Below, piece after piece: positions 21,517 through 32,945 of a DNA stretch of 64,000 bases. Source of the DNA: Allacma fusca. Taxonomy: Eukaryota; Arthropoda; Collembola; Symphypleona; Sminthuridae. Location of the stretch: positions 46,349,131 through 46,413,130 of the forward strand of contig OX359247.1 in the NCBI GenBank assembly GCA_947179485.1, in the 5' to 3' direction. Every line of letters begins with the position of its first letter. Position 1 is the stretch's first letter. A program made the position numbers and the translations under genes. Below the pieces are notes generated by a model. The model was not told the DNA's origin, made no database searches, and saw nothing but the letters and a program-made list of their open reading frames with translations.

Positions 21517-24362
21517 CTAGTTATGTTGATGATGCAGGATTCTTTGGTCGCACATTTGAAGAGATGCTAGATAGACTTGATAATTTCCTAGCTAGGTGCG
21601 CCCAAAGAAATTACAAACTGCAGCCAAGGAAATGTTCATTTGGTTTTGAAGAGTTGGACTTCTTAGGTCATGTTATTTCCAAAGATGGTATACGTATAAA
21701 ACAAGACCGTATTCAGGCTATCTTGGATTTAAAACCACCTAAGAATGTTAAACAAATTCGCCGTATTTTAGGTATCATAGGATTCTTCCGTCGACATATT
21801 AAAGATATGTCATTTTTAGCAAAACCTTTATTTCGCCTATCCGAAAATGGTGCTAAATTTGTTTGGACTCACGTCGAGCAAGAATCCTTTGAGAACCTAA
21901 AGTTAGCTATCACATCAGCCCCTATTCTTATGTTCCCTCATCCCGATGGTCAGTTAGATTTATATGTCGATAGTAGTCAAGAAGCTATAGGTTCCGCATT
22001 ACTTCAAACTATAAACAATGAAGTAGGAATCATAGCTTATTACTCTAAATCTTTCGACAAACCACAAAGTAGGTGGTCGATCACCCACAAAGAGGGATGG
22101 TCAATTGTCAAACGTATTGAACACTTCCATCATTACCTGCATGGAAAGCAATTCCGTGTTCTAACTGACCACGCTTCCCTTCAAGGGTTGCTCAAAGTAC
22201 GCGATCCCAAGGGAAAATTGGCTAGATGGGCTACTAGTCTGTACCCTTACAATTTTACAATCGCCCATATTCCGGGACATAAGAATTTACTCGCTGATGC
22301 CCTCTCCCGTCCCATATTAGAACAAGCTGAGCATCAAGAGCTTATACGAGCCGTCAATATTAATCCTACGTCAGACCCTGAACTACGAGATACCAAAGAG
22401 ATAGACTCCCATGAACCTTTATTTTCATATGTGGTTAATACTAAGAAGCAAACGTTTGAACAGATTCAAAGACAGGACGATAAGTTAAAATCGATTATCG
22501 ATTCCATTAAATATAATGAAACTGAAAGTCCTGATATTCCTCATAAGTTTTCAAAAGATTATGCCATTATCAATAATATTCTCTATTACGCTAACTATAA
22601 TGAAACTGGTCCTCTTTGGTTACTGGTAATTCCTGAGTGTCTTAGACATAAGATTTTTACTGATGTCCATGAAAATGATTTATCTCATTTATCTTTTCAT
22701 AAGACATACTTTGCTGTACGCTCTCGATTCTATTGGTATGGAATGTATAAAGATGTTCGTCGTTTCTGTCAAGCCTGCCAGACATGTCAATTCCAGAACA
22801 TACCACATGTCGCAAAGGCTGGGCCGTTACAGACGAATTTAACTCCACTCGAACCATTCCATACCATAGCTATATACTTTATTGTTAGGCTCCCCATCAC
22901 ACGAAGACACAATAGATATTTATTAACTATTGTGGATCTCGCTACTAGATGGATTGAAGCCATCCCTACTTCGGATATAACTTCAGATACAGTCATTACG
23001 AACCTAGGCAAGTATTTTACCCGATACGATCGCTGCAAGAAGATTATATGCGATAATGCTGGTTCCTTTACCTCAACAGATTTCCTGAATTTCTGTTCAG
23101 ATAAAGGAATAACACTTAAACATACAGCTCCATATCACCCCGCATCAAATACCTATGCCGAACGTCCCAATGATGTTTTTAAGAACATGTTATCTAAGTC
23201 TACACAGAAGTCTGGTATGGATTGGGACATACAAGTTCCCATTGTAGCCAAGAGTTACAATGTTTCCCAACACTCCACAACAGGATTTTCCCCTTTCCGT
23301 CTCTTGTATGGTATGGATCCCTCATTAGCTACTACATCCAAGTACCCAGTCAATAATGAACATCTTTCCGCAATGGATAGACGGTTCCAATTACTTAAGG
23401 ACAGGGTACAAGCTAATGAGAATACTTGTCGTTACCAACTTAGCAATAAGTTAGAGTACGACAAGAGCCATCCACACTTAGAGTTTAATATAGGCGAACT
23501 AGCCCTTGTAAAAAGCCGAGAACGACTAGTTGGAGCAAAAGCTCGTTTTAAACTCAAGTGGGATGGCCCTTACAGAATTATGGATAAATTGGGACCTCTA
23601 ACATATCTCATTGACTTGGAGAACAGCCTTGCCAATAACATAGGCAGAGTTTTTCATGTTCACCATTTGTCTAAGTACCACCCCAAAATTATTGGGCAAC
23701 ATGTAGACACAGTCAATGAGATGTATAGAGATCCAGAATTAGAATTATCCCCAGAAATTGAAGGGCTTAATCCTGATATCCCACCCATAATTCCAGTTCA
23801 GAATCCTTCTGACACTCATGAAACTACACCTCCCGTCTCACAAACTCGTACCGAGAAAGATCCTATTTACGTTTCTCCTAAGTTTGATTCAGACACTCAC
23901 TTAAATAAAGACTGGTTTAATACAGTTAAGTACACAAGGGACCATCAAGAATTCCTTTCCGATTCTTCACAGTCCTCCTCTGATGATACAGTAGTCGAAG
24001 TAAATACAGATACTCCCAACAATCATACTCCTCAAATACAAATTCCTCCATGTAATATAACTCCTGATACTATTCCTGAAAAAAGTAATATTATAATAAC
24101 TAATAATTCTCCTCCTATCACTGGCACTAGTAGAATCCCGCAACCTCAAAGTGTCCCTCCTGTTACAATTCCTGTACAAACTACCTCTCATGATTCAAGT
24201 GCAGATAGCACTTCTTCAAAGTTATCAACTGTTTCCCGTTCTTCTTCTCGAGTTACTAGAAAACCGATCAGATATGATCCTAGTAATCCCGAGACTCATA
24301 CAATGAAGAAACTTGATACGGTTGAATCTCTGTCTAATTTGTTTACTATGATATTACAATAA
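21505..24362 (+). pseudogene. pol: Ty3 pol, second part: RT palm, RNase H, integrase
   Basis: This is the frame-shifted continuation. The RT catalytic YVDD is at about 21521, upstream of the first ATG at 21564. RNase H follows with LYVDSS (about codon 135 from 21564), a DHASLQGLL segment and LADALSRP. Integrase has an HHCC zinc domain (H..H near codon 370 and CQACQTC near 403). The DDE core is at TIVD, ICDN and AER, with 35 residues between the second Asp and the Glu. A GPY/F-like stretch (KLKWDGPYRI) and a long Ser/Thr/Pro-rich tail of about 180 residues end the protein. All catalytic residues I looked for are present. Confidence 0.87.
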
Positions 24363-24380
24363 TTACACTGATTCCCAGAT

Positions 24381-25607
24381 ATGGCTGACAATAACAACAA
24401 TGTACTGATTGAAGAAATCGAAGAGCTTCTGGACATCGGTTCTCCCATCAGCTTCCCAATTCCCGATGACGTCGAAGAACTATTGCTCCGATCCCCTGCT
24501 AGACCCCCTCCCAAACTCCTATCTCCTATTCCCAGCCCTAAATTGGTATTCGCACCTTCCCGAAATGATGAACCGGAAGAAATCGAAGAGATACCGTCAC
24601 TAACCACAATAATGGAGATGTCTTGCCCCGGAGACTCCCACGGGTTCAATACCATTACGGATATTGTTCCCTTGGTTCGAGAGAAGACTGGAGAATTATA
24701 TACTCCGAATATTCGAACTCTGGAGGCATTGGCTGCCTCAAAGGACTTATATAAAGATCCAAGTTTGAATCCAGTTGTCCAAATGAAGAACCTTCGTATC
24801 CGGTCTCCCTCACCTCCAGCTAAGATTCCAGAAGGCTTTGGATTCCTACGCAAGGCTACCAGACCATCTCGGGTAGCAACGCCGAACAAGATTCTTCCGG
24901 CAACAATATAAGTTCCCACGTCTTCAGGAATTATTCACCTCCAACTTCCTGATCAAATCTCTACCGGATTCAATACTCCCGAACCTCCTCCTTTAAAACG
25001 ATCTGCCGTTCCTATGAATCCTCAATACGACACTCATAAAGTTCCCCCACCTACATCCTATAATATCCTCACTCCGGGTTTTAAAAAACCTCTTCCCATA
25101 AAACTTCCATACCTTCCAATCACAAATCCTCCTTCAAACCCTCCTACCGTATCACGTCCTCCTATAAAACCTACTTCAATCTATACCCCGACGTCATCCA
25201 AACATATTCACCCGATGCCAAGGACCAAACGTCCAAGAGCGGACTTCTCAGCCGAAGAAGCTCAAGTCAATTTGATTCCTCCTGACGTTACTCCTGGAAT
25301 GAAGAAATTTGCTCCAGACAAGTTTCTTCGGAATCCGACGCTGCCTTTCTTCCCACAAGGTGATGGATCTGGTTTCCGTAAGGATGGTCCTGACAACAGA
25401 AGAGGAAAGAAAATTAAGCGGAGAGACGTCAAATGCATCTATTGCCATCAGCGGCATCCCATCAAAAAGTGTGCCAACAAAATGCAGATGACAAAGGCCC
25501 ACATCTATACCGATCCACAAGGACGTCCTATATGTTTTTACTGCAAGAAGGTTGGGCACAAAACCGAGCAGTGCCCTCTTAAATGGAATCGACCAACCGG
25601 GAAATAG
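24381..25607 (+). pseudogene. Ty3 element ORF3, zinc-knuckle protein in the env position, one internal stop
   Basis: ATG 24381 lies 18 bp after the pol stop, in the same frame as the second pol part. The frame runs to 25607 with a single TAA at 24909-24911, giving two open pieces (176 and 197 codons, the latter from ATG 25014). The first piece is acidic at its start (EEIEELLDI) and Pro-rich. The second is Pro/Lys-rich and ends with two cysteine clusters: CIYCHQRHPIKKC (CX2CX3HX4C, off-pattern) and CFYCKKVGHKTEQC (CX2CX4HX4C). No signal peptide or transmembrane helix exists, so it is not an envelope gene. A second nucleocapsid-like RNA-binding protein is the best inference. The stop may be decay or a readthrough site. 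Confidence 0.7.
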
Positions 25608-25961
25608 TTTCTTCTGATATTTTTTTTGTGTGTTGTCTCAGATCTCTACCATATATATAGATCTCTATATAAATTATTAACTATTGCCACCGATGTTCAT
25701 ACCACTTAAAAGACTGATATATATTCTTGTCAATATATAAAGTATATTTATTTATGTTCAATCTGTTACATATATCACTGAAATACTGAAATACTTTTTG
25801 CAACAAAGTACAAACAATATTAAAGACTGAGAATTTCAAAATAATCATTTTCCGACCGTAGTCTGGACATTCTGAAATAAAATAAAAAAGGAAATGATTC
25901 TTGTTTCTAAGAACCTCTAGAATCCCGTCTTCAAACAATTATTTTGGGGAGGGAAATATTC
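25608..25961. other. Ty3 3' untranslated region with polypurine tract
   Basis: No supported gene; the 85-codon minus-strand frame at 25681-25938 has no recognisable feature. The end holds TTTTGGGGAGGGAAA (about 25942-25956), a plausible polypurine primer tract just before the 3' LTR. Confidence 0.6.
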
Positions 25962-27258
25962 TCAGTGTGAAAACTGACAAAAACTGTCACTTTCACTGGA
26001 CACACACACACACACAAACACACACAACACTTTCCCCTGATACTGTTCAGGACTTCCACTGCTTTCCCCAGTCCTGAAATAAAAATTAAAATAAAAGGAT
26101 TAGTGAGAAAATGTAAACTAATTGTTTACATTTTCTCAGCCTTTACCTTACCCTAATTCCTAACCTACTTGAAGGCTAAAAATAAAATAAATGTAAATAT
26201 ACTCACCTTATGTTCCTCCTGTGGAAATCCTGGACCCTTTAAAAAGTATAAAAGGGGAAGGGATTTCCACAGAAAGGACATTCAGTAATCCACTGCCTTA
26301 GCGGTTGGTTCCGAGGTCTTTACCTCTGGCTCCTGGTTCCGGAGAATTCTCCTGGATTTCCGACCGAAAGGACGGTTTCTATTAGGTAATTTCTTACCTT
26401 CTCCCGCTCCTATACCACCAGACCTTTACCCATACCTGAGCCACCAATCCCTGCCTACCCAGACCATCCAGCGCCAAGTTTAAAATACTTGGCAGCTTGG
26501 TTATTGGCATTTTTTTGTTGCAGTTGTGATTTTTTTTAAGTCTTAAAATTAAAATTTAAAATTTTGAAAGTATTTTGAAATTTTGTTTGTTTTTGGGGAT
26601 AAATTGTATTAGGCCCTTCCCGTGCTGAATAAGGTGATTTTTGGATCCTTCAAGTAAGTTTTTGGTTATTTTTGGGAATTTTATTTTTTTAAGTAAAAAG
26701 CCGGGTCTGGCAGGTGTGGGCATCTACCCTACCCTATTTTATTTTTGCCTACCCTCCTTAAAAATATTTGAACGTGCATCTGCCCTGGGAATTTTTATAA
26801 AAAAGTAGTTTTTCCGAGCATTAGCTCCGGATAAAATTCTACAGTTAAATAAATTGTTTTCCGGGCAATGCACATATTCCGCGCGGAGCGCTGGATTAAT
26901 TCCTAAATTCCCCAACCTGTTACTCTGCCAGTTTGAATTTTGCTCTACCTACTCCTGGTAAATTTTAGTACCCCTTTTGTGTAATTTTAACCCTTGCTCT
27001 ACCACTCCAATAAATTAAATAATTAAATTCCAAAGTTCATTTTCATTTTGCTCTACCACTCCAATTAATTTAATTAATTAATTTCAAGTTTATTTTGATC
27101 AATTAAATTAAATTGAATTATTCTTTTAGATAACCCTTTTGATTAAACTTATGCACCCTCACATATAAGGCGCCGATCTTTTCCGGCAATTTAATTTCAT
27201 TAGGGTTATCTGGTATTTGAATTAATTATTAATATTAATATCTTTTCAATTTATTTAA
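25962..27258 (+). repeat. 3' LTR of the Ty3 element
   Basis: 1297 bp. It is two bases longer than the 5' LTR through one extra CA unit, and differs at about five other bases that I could spot (for example GCTTTCC versus GCTATCC, and AGAAAGG versus AGTAAGG). Confidence 0.9.
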
Positions 27259-27501
27259 AAGTTATGAGTAACCTCGACTATAAGTACCTCGGCAACCTCG
27301 AGGAACAGTTGGTTAAACAACTTAAACTGAAAATGTATTAATGGCAAGGTAATTTTAATTGGAGATATTTTTATGAGGGAAACCACATAATGGAATAATC
27401 TCGGTTCTGACCTTGTGGACACAAAGGCTTCCATTCTTTTCAACTTAGCTGAAAACCAAATTTATCCTCCTGACCAAATAAATGCGCAAATCACTACAAA
27501 T
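27259..27501. repeat. short array spacer remnant
   Basis: Contains TTAAACTGAAAATGTATTAATGGCAAGGT, split here as two landmarks (TTAAACTGAAAATG and TATTAATGGCAAGGT), which matches the glycine-rich upstream spacer at about 6612. No gene seen. Confidence 0.5.
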
Positions 27502-28589
27502 CAGGGTTGCTGATTTTTTTGATTTTTTTGAAAAAAATCAAATAAATCTGATTTATTTGATTTAAATCGGATTTTTTTGATTTAAATCAATATTTGATGA
27601 TTTAAATTCAAAATTTTATAGTACGATAGAATTTCCATACAAATTTTTGGATTTTAATATTCCTAATAATATTGTGCACTGTTGGCACCAATAAAACTTG
27701 AACAATCAATCAAATGTATTGAGAGAAAATTTCAAAGGCAAGTCAGCTACCTAATGTGAAATAAAAAGCTGGTTAAAGGCCAATTCCAAAGATAAACAGT
27801 ATTTTTTATATTGTAACAATTTGGAATTAAGTTGTCTTTGAAGCCAAACACTGTGTAGGACAGATACCAGCTGTATCATTTGGATTTTTATTGATTTATG
27901 TATACATAAATATATTTATATGTAATTATATAAAATGTGCACAGTGTGTGCATATACAGTGTTTCGGGATGGGATGGTAGAGTATGTTGGGACAGAAAAA
28001 TTATTTGCAAATTGGGAATATACCGTTTAAACAAGTCGTGTGAATATCTCTCCGCACAAGAGTAACATTTAAAAAATGCAAAATTCACAGTCAAATTTTC
28101 CCACTTTAAACGGTACTCTTTTAGAAAGATTGGATATTGGAATGTTTTTGTAGTTACTGAGTTTCTGTTAGGGACGAGACAATTTCGGAATGTAAGTATT
28201 GTCTCCGTGTTATTTCCCTGGATCTTCTGTGGGGCATAACAATTGTCCCCAGCAGAAGCTCTAGTATCTGTATTATACAATACTTCAAAACTCACTCATT
28301 TCCAAATTTTATGGCACTTTGACAGCTTGACAGATAATCAATATATCAACGTGCCCAAATTATTCTGAAAATTATCAAAATCCAAAATGGTTTTATACCA
28401 AAAATTTGTAAAATCAAAAAAATGCGCATTTTACAACGTTTGGAGACGTAAAATTAAATTTTACCTAACCGCAAAAGTTGAAGAGTCAATTTTGATTTAA
28501 ATCAATGATTTATTTGAAAAAAATCAAGTGATTTAAATCTTGATTTAAATCAAGATTTAAATCAACGTGATTTAAATCAAGCCACCCTG
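27502..28589. mobile_element. hAT-like element with GATTTAAATC subterminal repeats
   Basis: Left end CAGGGTTGCTGATTTTTTTG; right end, read inward, CAGGGTGGCTTGATTTAAAT. Both ends carry many GATTTAAATCAA words. The flanking 8-mers (CTACAAAT and ATACGTAC) do not match, so one side may have been rearranged. The 135-codon minus-strand frame at 27888-28295 has no transposase motif. Confidence 0.65.
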
Positions 28590-28867
28590 ATACGTACACG
28601 ATGAGATAGAATCAATTACTGATGGAAAGCCCGTTTGGATTTGGATGAATGAAAATCTTCCTTATATTTTTAGCATAATTACAATAACATTGACCTGGTA
28701 CATGTCATGCCACAATAACCGGATGAATTTCATTGACCCAAGTAAACGCTTATTGGGAAATATGTATCAAGTCGCACGCAATATTCTTTCAAGATACGTA
28801 CGTGTACTTTTCAGGCTTAGTTTTTTCATCCATGGATGTTATATGTTGTGTGTAACAGGAACGGGAG
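28590..28867. repeat. array spacer block alpha
   Basis: Matches 10370-10530 and 47570-47830 (CACGATGAGATAGAAT, GATGGAAAGCC, TTTTCATCCATG). The frame at 28645-28923 is conserved only as DNA. No gene. Confidence 0.65.
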
Positions 28868-30360
28868 TAGTGCCCCTCATGGGTACAAAAATCCTGTACC
28901 TGAACCTGTTCCTGGACCCATAGAACGGATACTTTAAAATTGAGCACCTTTACCTGTACATGTACCCATATTAACAGGTCCAAATTTTTTATACCCATAC
29001 CTAATCTCAATTTAAATCGTTGTACCTGTACCCAAAAACAACCCAAATACTGGACCCATGGGTACAGGTATCTGGCTGTACCTGTACCCAGGTTGTGGGG
29101 AATTTATTGCAACTAATATTCTACGTTGTAAGAAAATTAATCGTTGCAATCAAACCTCACGTTTGCATGATATTTCATGGAAGCAGTAAATCTGAAAACC
29201 TGCATTAAATTATGCTGCAAAAATAGTTGCGGCCATGTTTAATTACTGGGTTTATTAATTTAACTACTGTTTCGGTTTCAATGAACAATCGTTCAAAAAT
29301 GACACGAAAAGCATGGCGAGTCTGAAAAAACATTTATGAAATAAAAACAGTTTTTTAAAAATACGGGATGTCAAAAGCTACCATTTAATGCATTCCACAG
29401 ATACTGTCACCTGTTTTAATCAGCTCTTCTGTATATGTATGTACATACGCACTCTTTTATACTCAACGGTCAAGCTGTCAAGCATGTAGTACTGCTCAAA
29501 TATTCCTACACAATTATTATACGAAAATCATCGAACTAGTTACCATTACTACAACCATTTTATTTATTAATGATATATTTTACAAATTTTATTCTGTACA
29601 GCAAAAATGCAAGCCTATTCTATTTTGATTAGGTTGGAATTGCAAGGGAGCGAAATCCTAAATTAAATGGTATTTGGGGCCTTTTTTGTTGACCAATACT
29701 GGGTGGTTATTAATCTGTGTTATGTGTAGGATAGCAACGCTAGCTGTCTCATTAGTCATACAAATTCGTTACCGATTTTACCTAGTTTTGTAGCAAATTT
29801 TTATTCAGTTTTTATAGTATAATATTTGCAATACTATATTACTTTGGTGATTTTTGACATTTTCATATTTCCGATACTACTTTCTCCTAAGCATAGTTAC
29901 TTTGAATTCGTGATCTACTCAATATTCTCTTTACATCAAATTTGATTAAAAACGTGAAATAGCTTGTCAAGAAAATTTGTTCAAATTCCTGTAAAACGAA
30001 AGCATAAGCATTTCTACGACAATGAAAAGCCTATGATCCATGGGGCATTATGAAATAAAAGAAGACTGCGCACATGAAAAAATTCAAATGCGGTTCATGG
30101 AATTATAAATTTGTGTTGTGTTCAACACAACACGTGTTGTAGAGTAAATTGCTTTCTTGATTTTACGTTTTCATAAAAGCACCCAAATATTTAAGGTACT
30201 TGGATATCAGGTTCAGGTATTTCAAGCACTCGTACCTGTTCCTGATGTAGTCGACTCAAATAGGTATTCTTCCGTACCTGTACCCAACTTTGCGGGTACA
30301 AATTGTGCGTGTACCTGCACCCATATACCCGGGTACAACCTGTACCCATGAGGGGCACTA
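28868..30360. mobile_element. hAT-type element with GGTACAGGTACC words and 20-bp perfect TIRs
   Basis: Begins TAGTGCCCCTCATGGGTACA and ends with its exact complement. The flanks are AACGGGAG (28860-28867) and AACTGGAG (30361-30368), an 8-bp duplication with one mismatch. The paralogous block at about 10510 (GGAACGGGAGAAATGAATG) is the empty site. Subterminal regions consist of CCTGTACCCAT-like words, and the middle 1 kb has no recognisable transposase. Confidence 0.85.
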
Positions 30361-30844
30361 AACTGGAGAAATGAATGTGGGCAAAAAGAATAGTCGTTCG
30401 AAATATGAATGATATTCGTCATTTACAAGAACTGAGGTGGTGAGGGGGGCTGGACATTCTTGTGGAAAGATGCGTAGAAGTTTTAACAGCACCACTTTTT
30501 CAACAGGACGGTAGCAAGTAAATACAAATATGAGTAAATTTAATTGAAATCCCTTATATGTATAACAGATGTAAAAATCGGAGAGTAGCAAACATTCTAC
30601 ATAGAAGTTACTGACGTTGGCTGGTTGCAACAGGCAATACAATTTTAGAACCCGCATTACCTTAGCAAAGTTATTTCTTTCGGTATCCCCTATAAATAGA
30701 ACAACATGAGTGGAGTTATGCGTAAACGTAATTACTATTATTACTCTGATAAGAATTCCGGTGAAATATTCTCGTGAGTAAAACTTGACCTTGGAGAGTT
30801 TAATCGTCCTTTAAAATCAGATAGTCGGTAAATACACATTACAT
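30361..30844. repeat. array spacer block beta
   Basis: Matches 47820-48335 (CTGAGGTGGTGAGGG, GGTATCCCCTATAAATAGAA, CGTGAGTAAAACTTGACC). No gene seen. Confidence 0.65.
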
Positions 30845-31841
30845 CAAAGATGCACAACTGAATCACAGTACATATATCCTTCCTTTAAATGATATCAAAA
30901 TATTGTCCTACATTTTCCTATATCTAGTATAAATGCCAGTATCGAGCCCTACTTACATATGTATATGCATATATTTTAAAATCATGGACAACTCTGCCTT
31001 CCTATATATTCCTATTTCCTATATAGGTTCCTTTGACATACAACACGCATGCTTACAGTATCCCTTAAAGAAACGTTGGAATTGCATATATCGTTGGCTA
31101 AATTCTAAAAAGTACTATTTTAAATCGAGATCCCATTTCAAAAGTACGTGTAACGAAATGAAAATGGTACCTTTTAAAATTCAGCCGACGATATCTTCAT
31201 TAAAAACCAATGTGGGCCTTTCTCATGGCCCTTCCTATTTCCCACATACATTATGCTTTGCCAGCCAACTCCTACTCAGGGGTCGGATTTTTGTAAATCT
31301 CCCTGGAAGATAATTTCTGAATTTCCCTGCTGAATACAATCTCTCTGCTGGGAGGTCCTCAACAATTTCGAAAATCCCTGCTGAAAAAAAGGTCAACGAT
31401 TTTCAAAATCCCTGTTTTGCAGACAAAAATTCTCTACAAGACGTGAAATCCCTGCCAAATTAGGTCAATCAATCTAAAAATCCCTGTTTTAATAACAATA
31501 TACCCTGAAACACGCCAACAAATTTGAAAATCCCTGCCAAAAAAAAGGTCAACGATTTTAAAAATCCCTGTTCATAAAAATAAATCCCTTCCCTTTGAGA
31601 TTTTCCCTGCCAGAAATATTTTCTCCCTGGGAAGAATCTTCCCGTCTTCCTACAAAAATCTCTGCTCCTACCCTTCCTATTTGTACTTTTGCTCGGAAGG
31701 AGGCTTCCGATCCTATTCCTACTTTTAATAATTATATTTTTCATGCCTTCCTTTTCCTACATATAAATTCTTGCAAAGTCCGTTCCTATCCTATAAATAT
31801 GCCTATTTATAGGATCCTTGTAGGAAGGAAATGCATCTTTG
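30845..31841. mobile_element. DNA transposon (TIR CAAAGATGCA), 8-bp TSD CATTACAT
   Basis: The exact duplication CATTACAT lies at 30837-30844 and 31842-31849. Termini are CAAAGATGCA in inverted orientation. The paralogue at about 48327 has a single uninterrupted CATTACAT. Internal sequence includes a small MITE (31091-31191) and a run of repeated AAAATCCCTG words (about 31270-31660). The duplication length suggests hAT. Confidence 0.85.
31091..31191. mobile_element. 101-bp palindromic MITE, TA target site
   Basis: TA, then TCGTTGGCTAAATTC, closing with the complement (GAATTCAGCCGACGA read inward as TCGTCGGCTGAATT), then TA. It is the same family as 9787-9880. Confidence 0.7.
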
Positions 31842-31919
31842 CATTACATAATAGTACCTCCGAGAAGTAATTTTGGTTGTACTACGATATATGTCCCAGA
31901 AATCGAATGTTCCGGTTTA

Positions 31920-32040
31920 CGATAACTGTCCCCGAATTAGGATAACCGTCCCCAACTTTCCGAATAACGATAACTGTCCCCGAATTAGGATAACCGTCCC
32001 CAACTTTCCGAATAACGATAACTGTCCCCGGATTTCGATA
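31920..32040. repeat. 48-bp tandem repeat, about 2.5 copies
   Basis: The unit starts CGATAACTGTCCCCGAATTA and continues GGATAACCGTCCCC. The reading frame through it (31873-32061) is a repeat artefact. Confidence 0.8.
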
Positions 32041-32244
32041 ACCGTTCCCGAATTACTTTAATCGACCTCGCAATACGATAACCGTCCCCAAGTTCCGAGT
32101 TACGATTACACTGGCTGAAACTCTGATTTACATTTCCAATTACGTTACTTCAATAAAGCTTTCTAAAACAACTAACCTCAGCACTACGGATTCAATTATT
32201 TCACCAGTTGTACTCCTTCTCAACCATCTCGTCCCCCCAGATGT

Positions 32245-32411
32245 CGATTCTGTGTGGTGGTCGTTGGGGACAGTGAGGGTTAGGTTAGTTTAGGTTGCAA
32301 AGGGGTGCCGCGTCTATGGTGGCCCCGCAGGGACATTCATTATAACGTTGGAACCCCTTTATGACTCTAAACTAACCTAACCTGAACGTCCGAAACGCCG
32401 GGTTAGGTTTT
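32245..32411. mobile_element. ~170-bp foldback element, inverted copy of 15040-15209
   Basis: Contains GTCGTTGGGGACAGTGAGGG, GTTAGGTTAGTTTAGG and the matching right arm AAACTAACCTAACC, then TGAACGTCCGAAACG. It is the same order as 15040-15209 read on the other strand. Confidence 0.65.
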
Positions 32412-32785
32412 CCACAGGACACCTGCAATGGCCTCGCCTTCTGGTAATTCGGGGACGGTTATCGTAATTCGGAACATTCGACTTTGGGGACGGAGATCGT
32501 AGTTGCCCCGTAATTTATAATAACACATATTCTAGTCTGGCAGAGATTAAAGTCAAACCATTGCAGACGGCTGTACCTTTTTAATGACGCAGCGTCTCAC
32601 TAAATTTTTATCTCATTCGAAAATTTTCCAGCCATGTACCTAATACTTCCCATGATGGGATATTAAATTCTGCTGATAACCATCGTCTGACAATGAGCAC
32701 AGAGTATCTTCTTTACTTTTGTTGCATCCAGTTTTTAATTCCAGGGATTCAATTGCTACAGATGATGGGTGCGGAGTCAGATGAG

Positions 32786-32791
32786 TATAAA
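32786..32791 (+). promoter_or_regulatory. TATA box of B-type copy 1
   Basis: TATAAA in ATGAGTATAAATACTTGAAG, 160 bp before the ATG, conserved at 48634. Confidence 0.7.
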
Positions 32792-32945
32792 TACTTGAAG
32801 CATCTTGCTATATTTCAAGCACAGCAATAGTTCCTTCTGCGAAGACACATCAACCCTCCACTATCTGGAAAGGACATCCCACACTCTGAATCAAGGAAGA
32901 AAAACACTTTCCGTTAATTTCCAGAAAATATACAAAATCTTCAAA

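Larger units (their letters stand above)
17225..27258 (+). mobile_element. Ty3-type LTR retrotransposon, about 10.0 kb
   Basis: Direct LTRs at 17225-18519 and 25962-27258 enclose gag, then protease, RT, RNase H and integrase (Ty3 order), then a third ORF. By eye the LTRs differ at about five bases plus one CA-repeat step, so the copy is young, yet pol has a frameshift and ORF3 a stop. The ends were set by LTR identity because the usual TG...CA ends and a target duplication are not evident. A purine-rich tract TTTTGGGGAGGGAAA precedes the 3' LTR. No TGG-type primer-binding site is seen right after the 5' LTR. Confidence 0.93.
31875..32509. mobile_element. foldback-type transposon with ~65-bp TIRs
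   Basis: The inverted ends share ACTACGAT, CGAATGTTCCG, TTACGATAAC and GTCCCCGAATTA. Flanks GTAATTTT (31867-31874) and GTAATTTA (32510-32517) form an 8-bp duplication with one mismatch. The paralogue at about 48346 is uninterrupted. No coding capacity. Confidence 0.75.

Noticed and set aside
22657-23038. Minus-strand ORFs inside the integrase region
   Set aside because: Shadows of pol, which has clear integrase motifs on the plus strand.
24296-24919. 207-codon minus-strand ORF, Ser/Gly-rich
   Set aside because: Antisense of ORF3 and the pol tail. The plus-strand ORF has an ATG, element context and a zinc-knuckle continuation.
27502-28589. Target-site duplication for the GATTTAAATC element
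   Set aside because: The flanking 8-mers CTACAAAT and ATACGTAC do not match, so I do not claim one.
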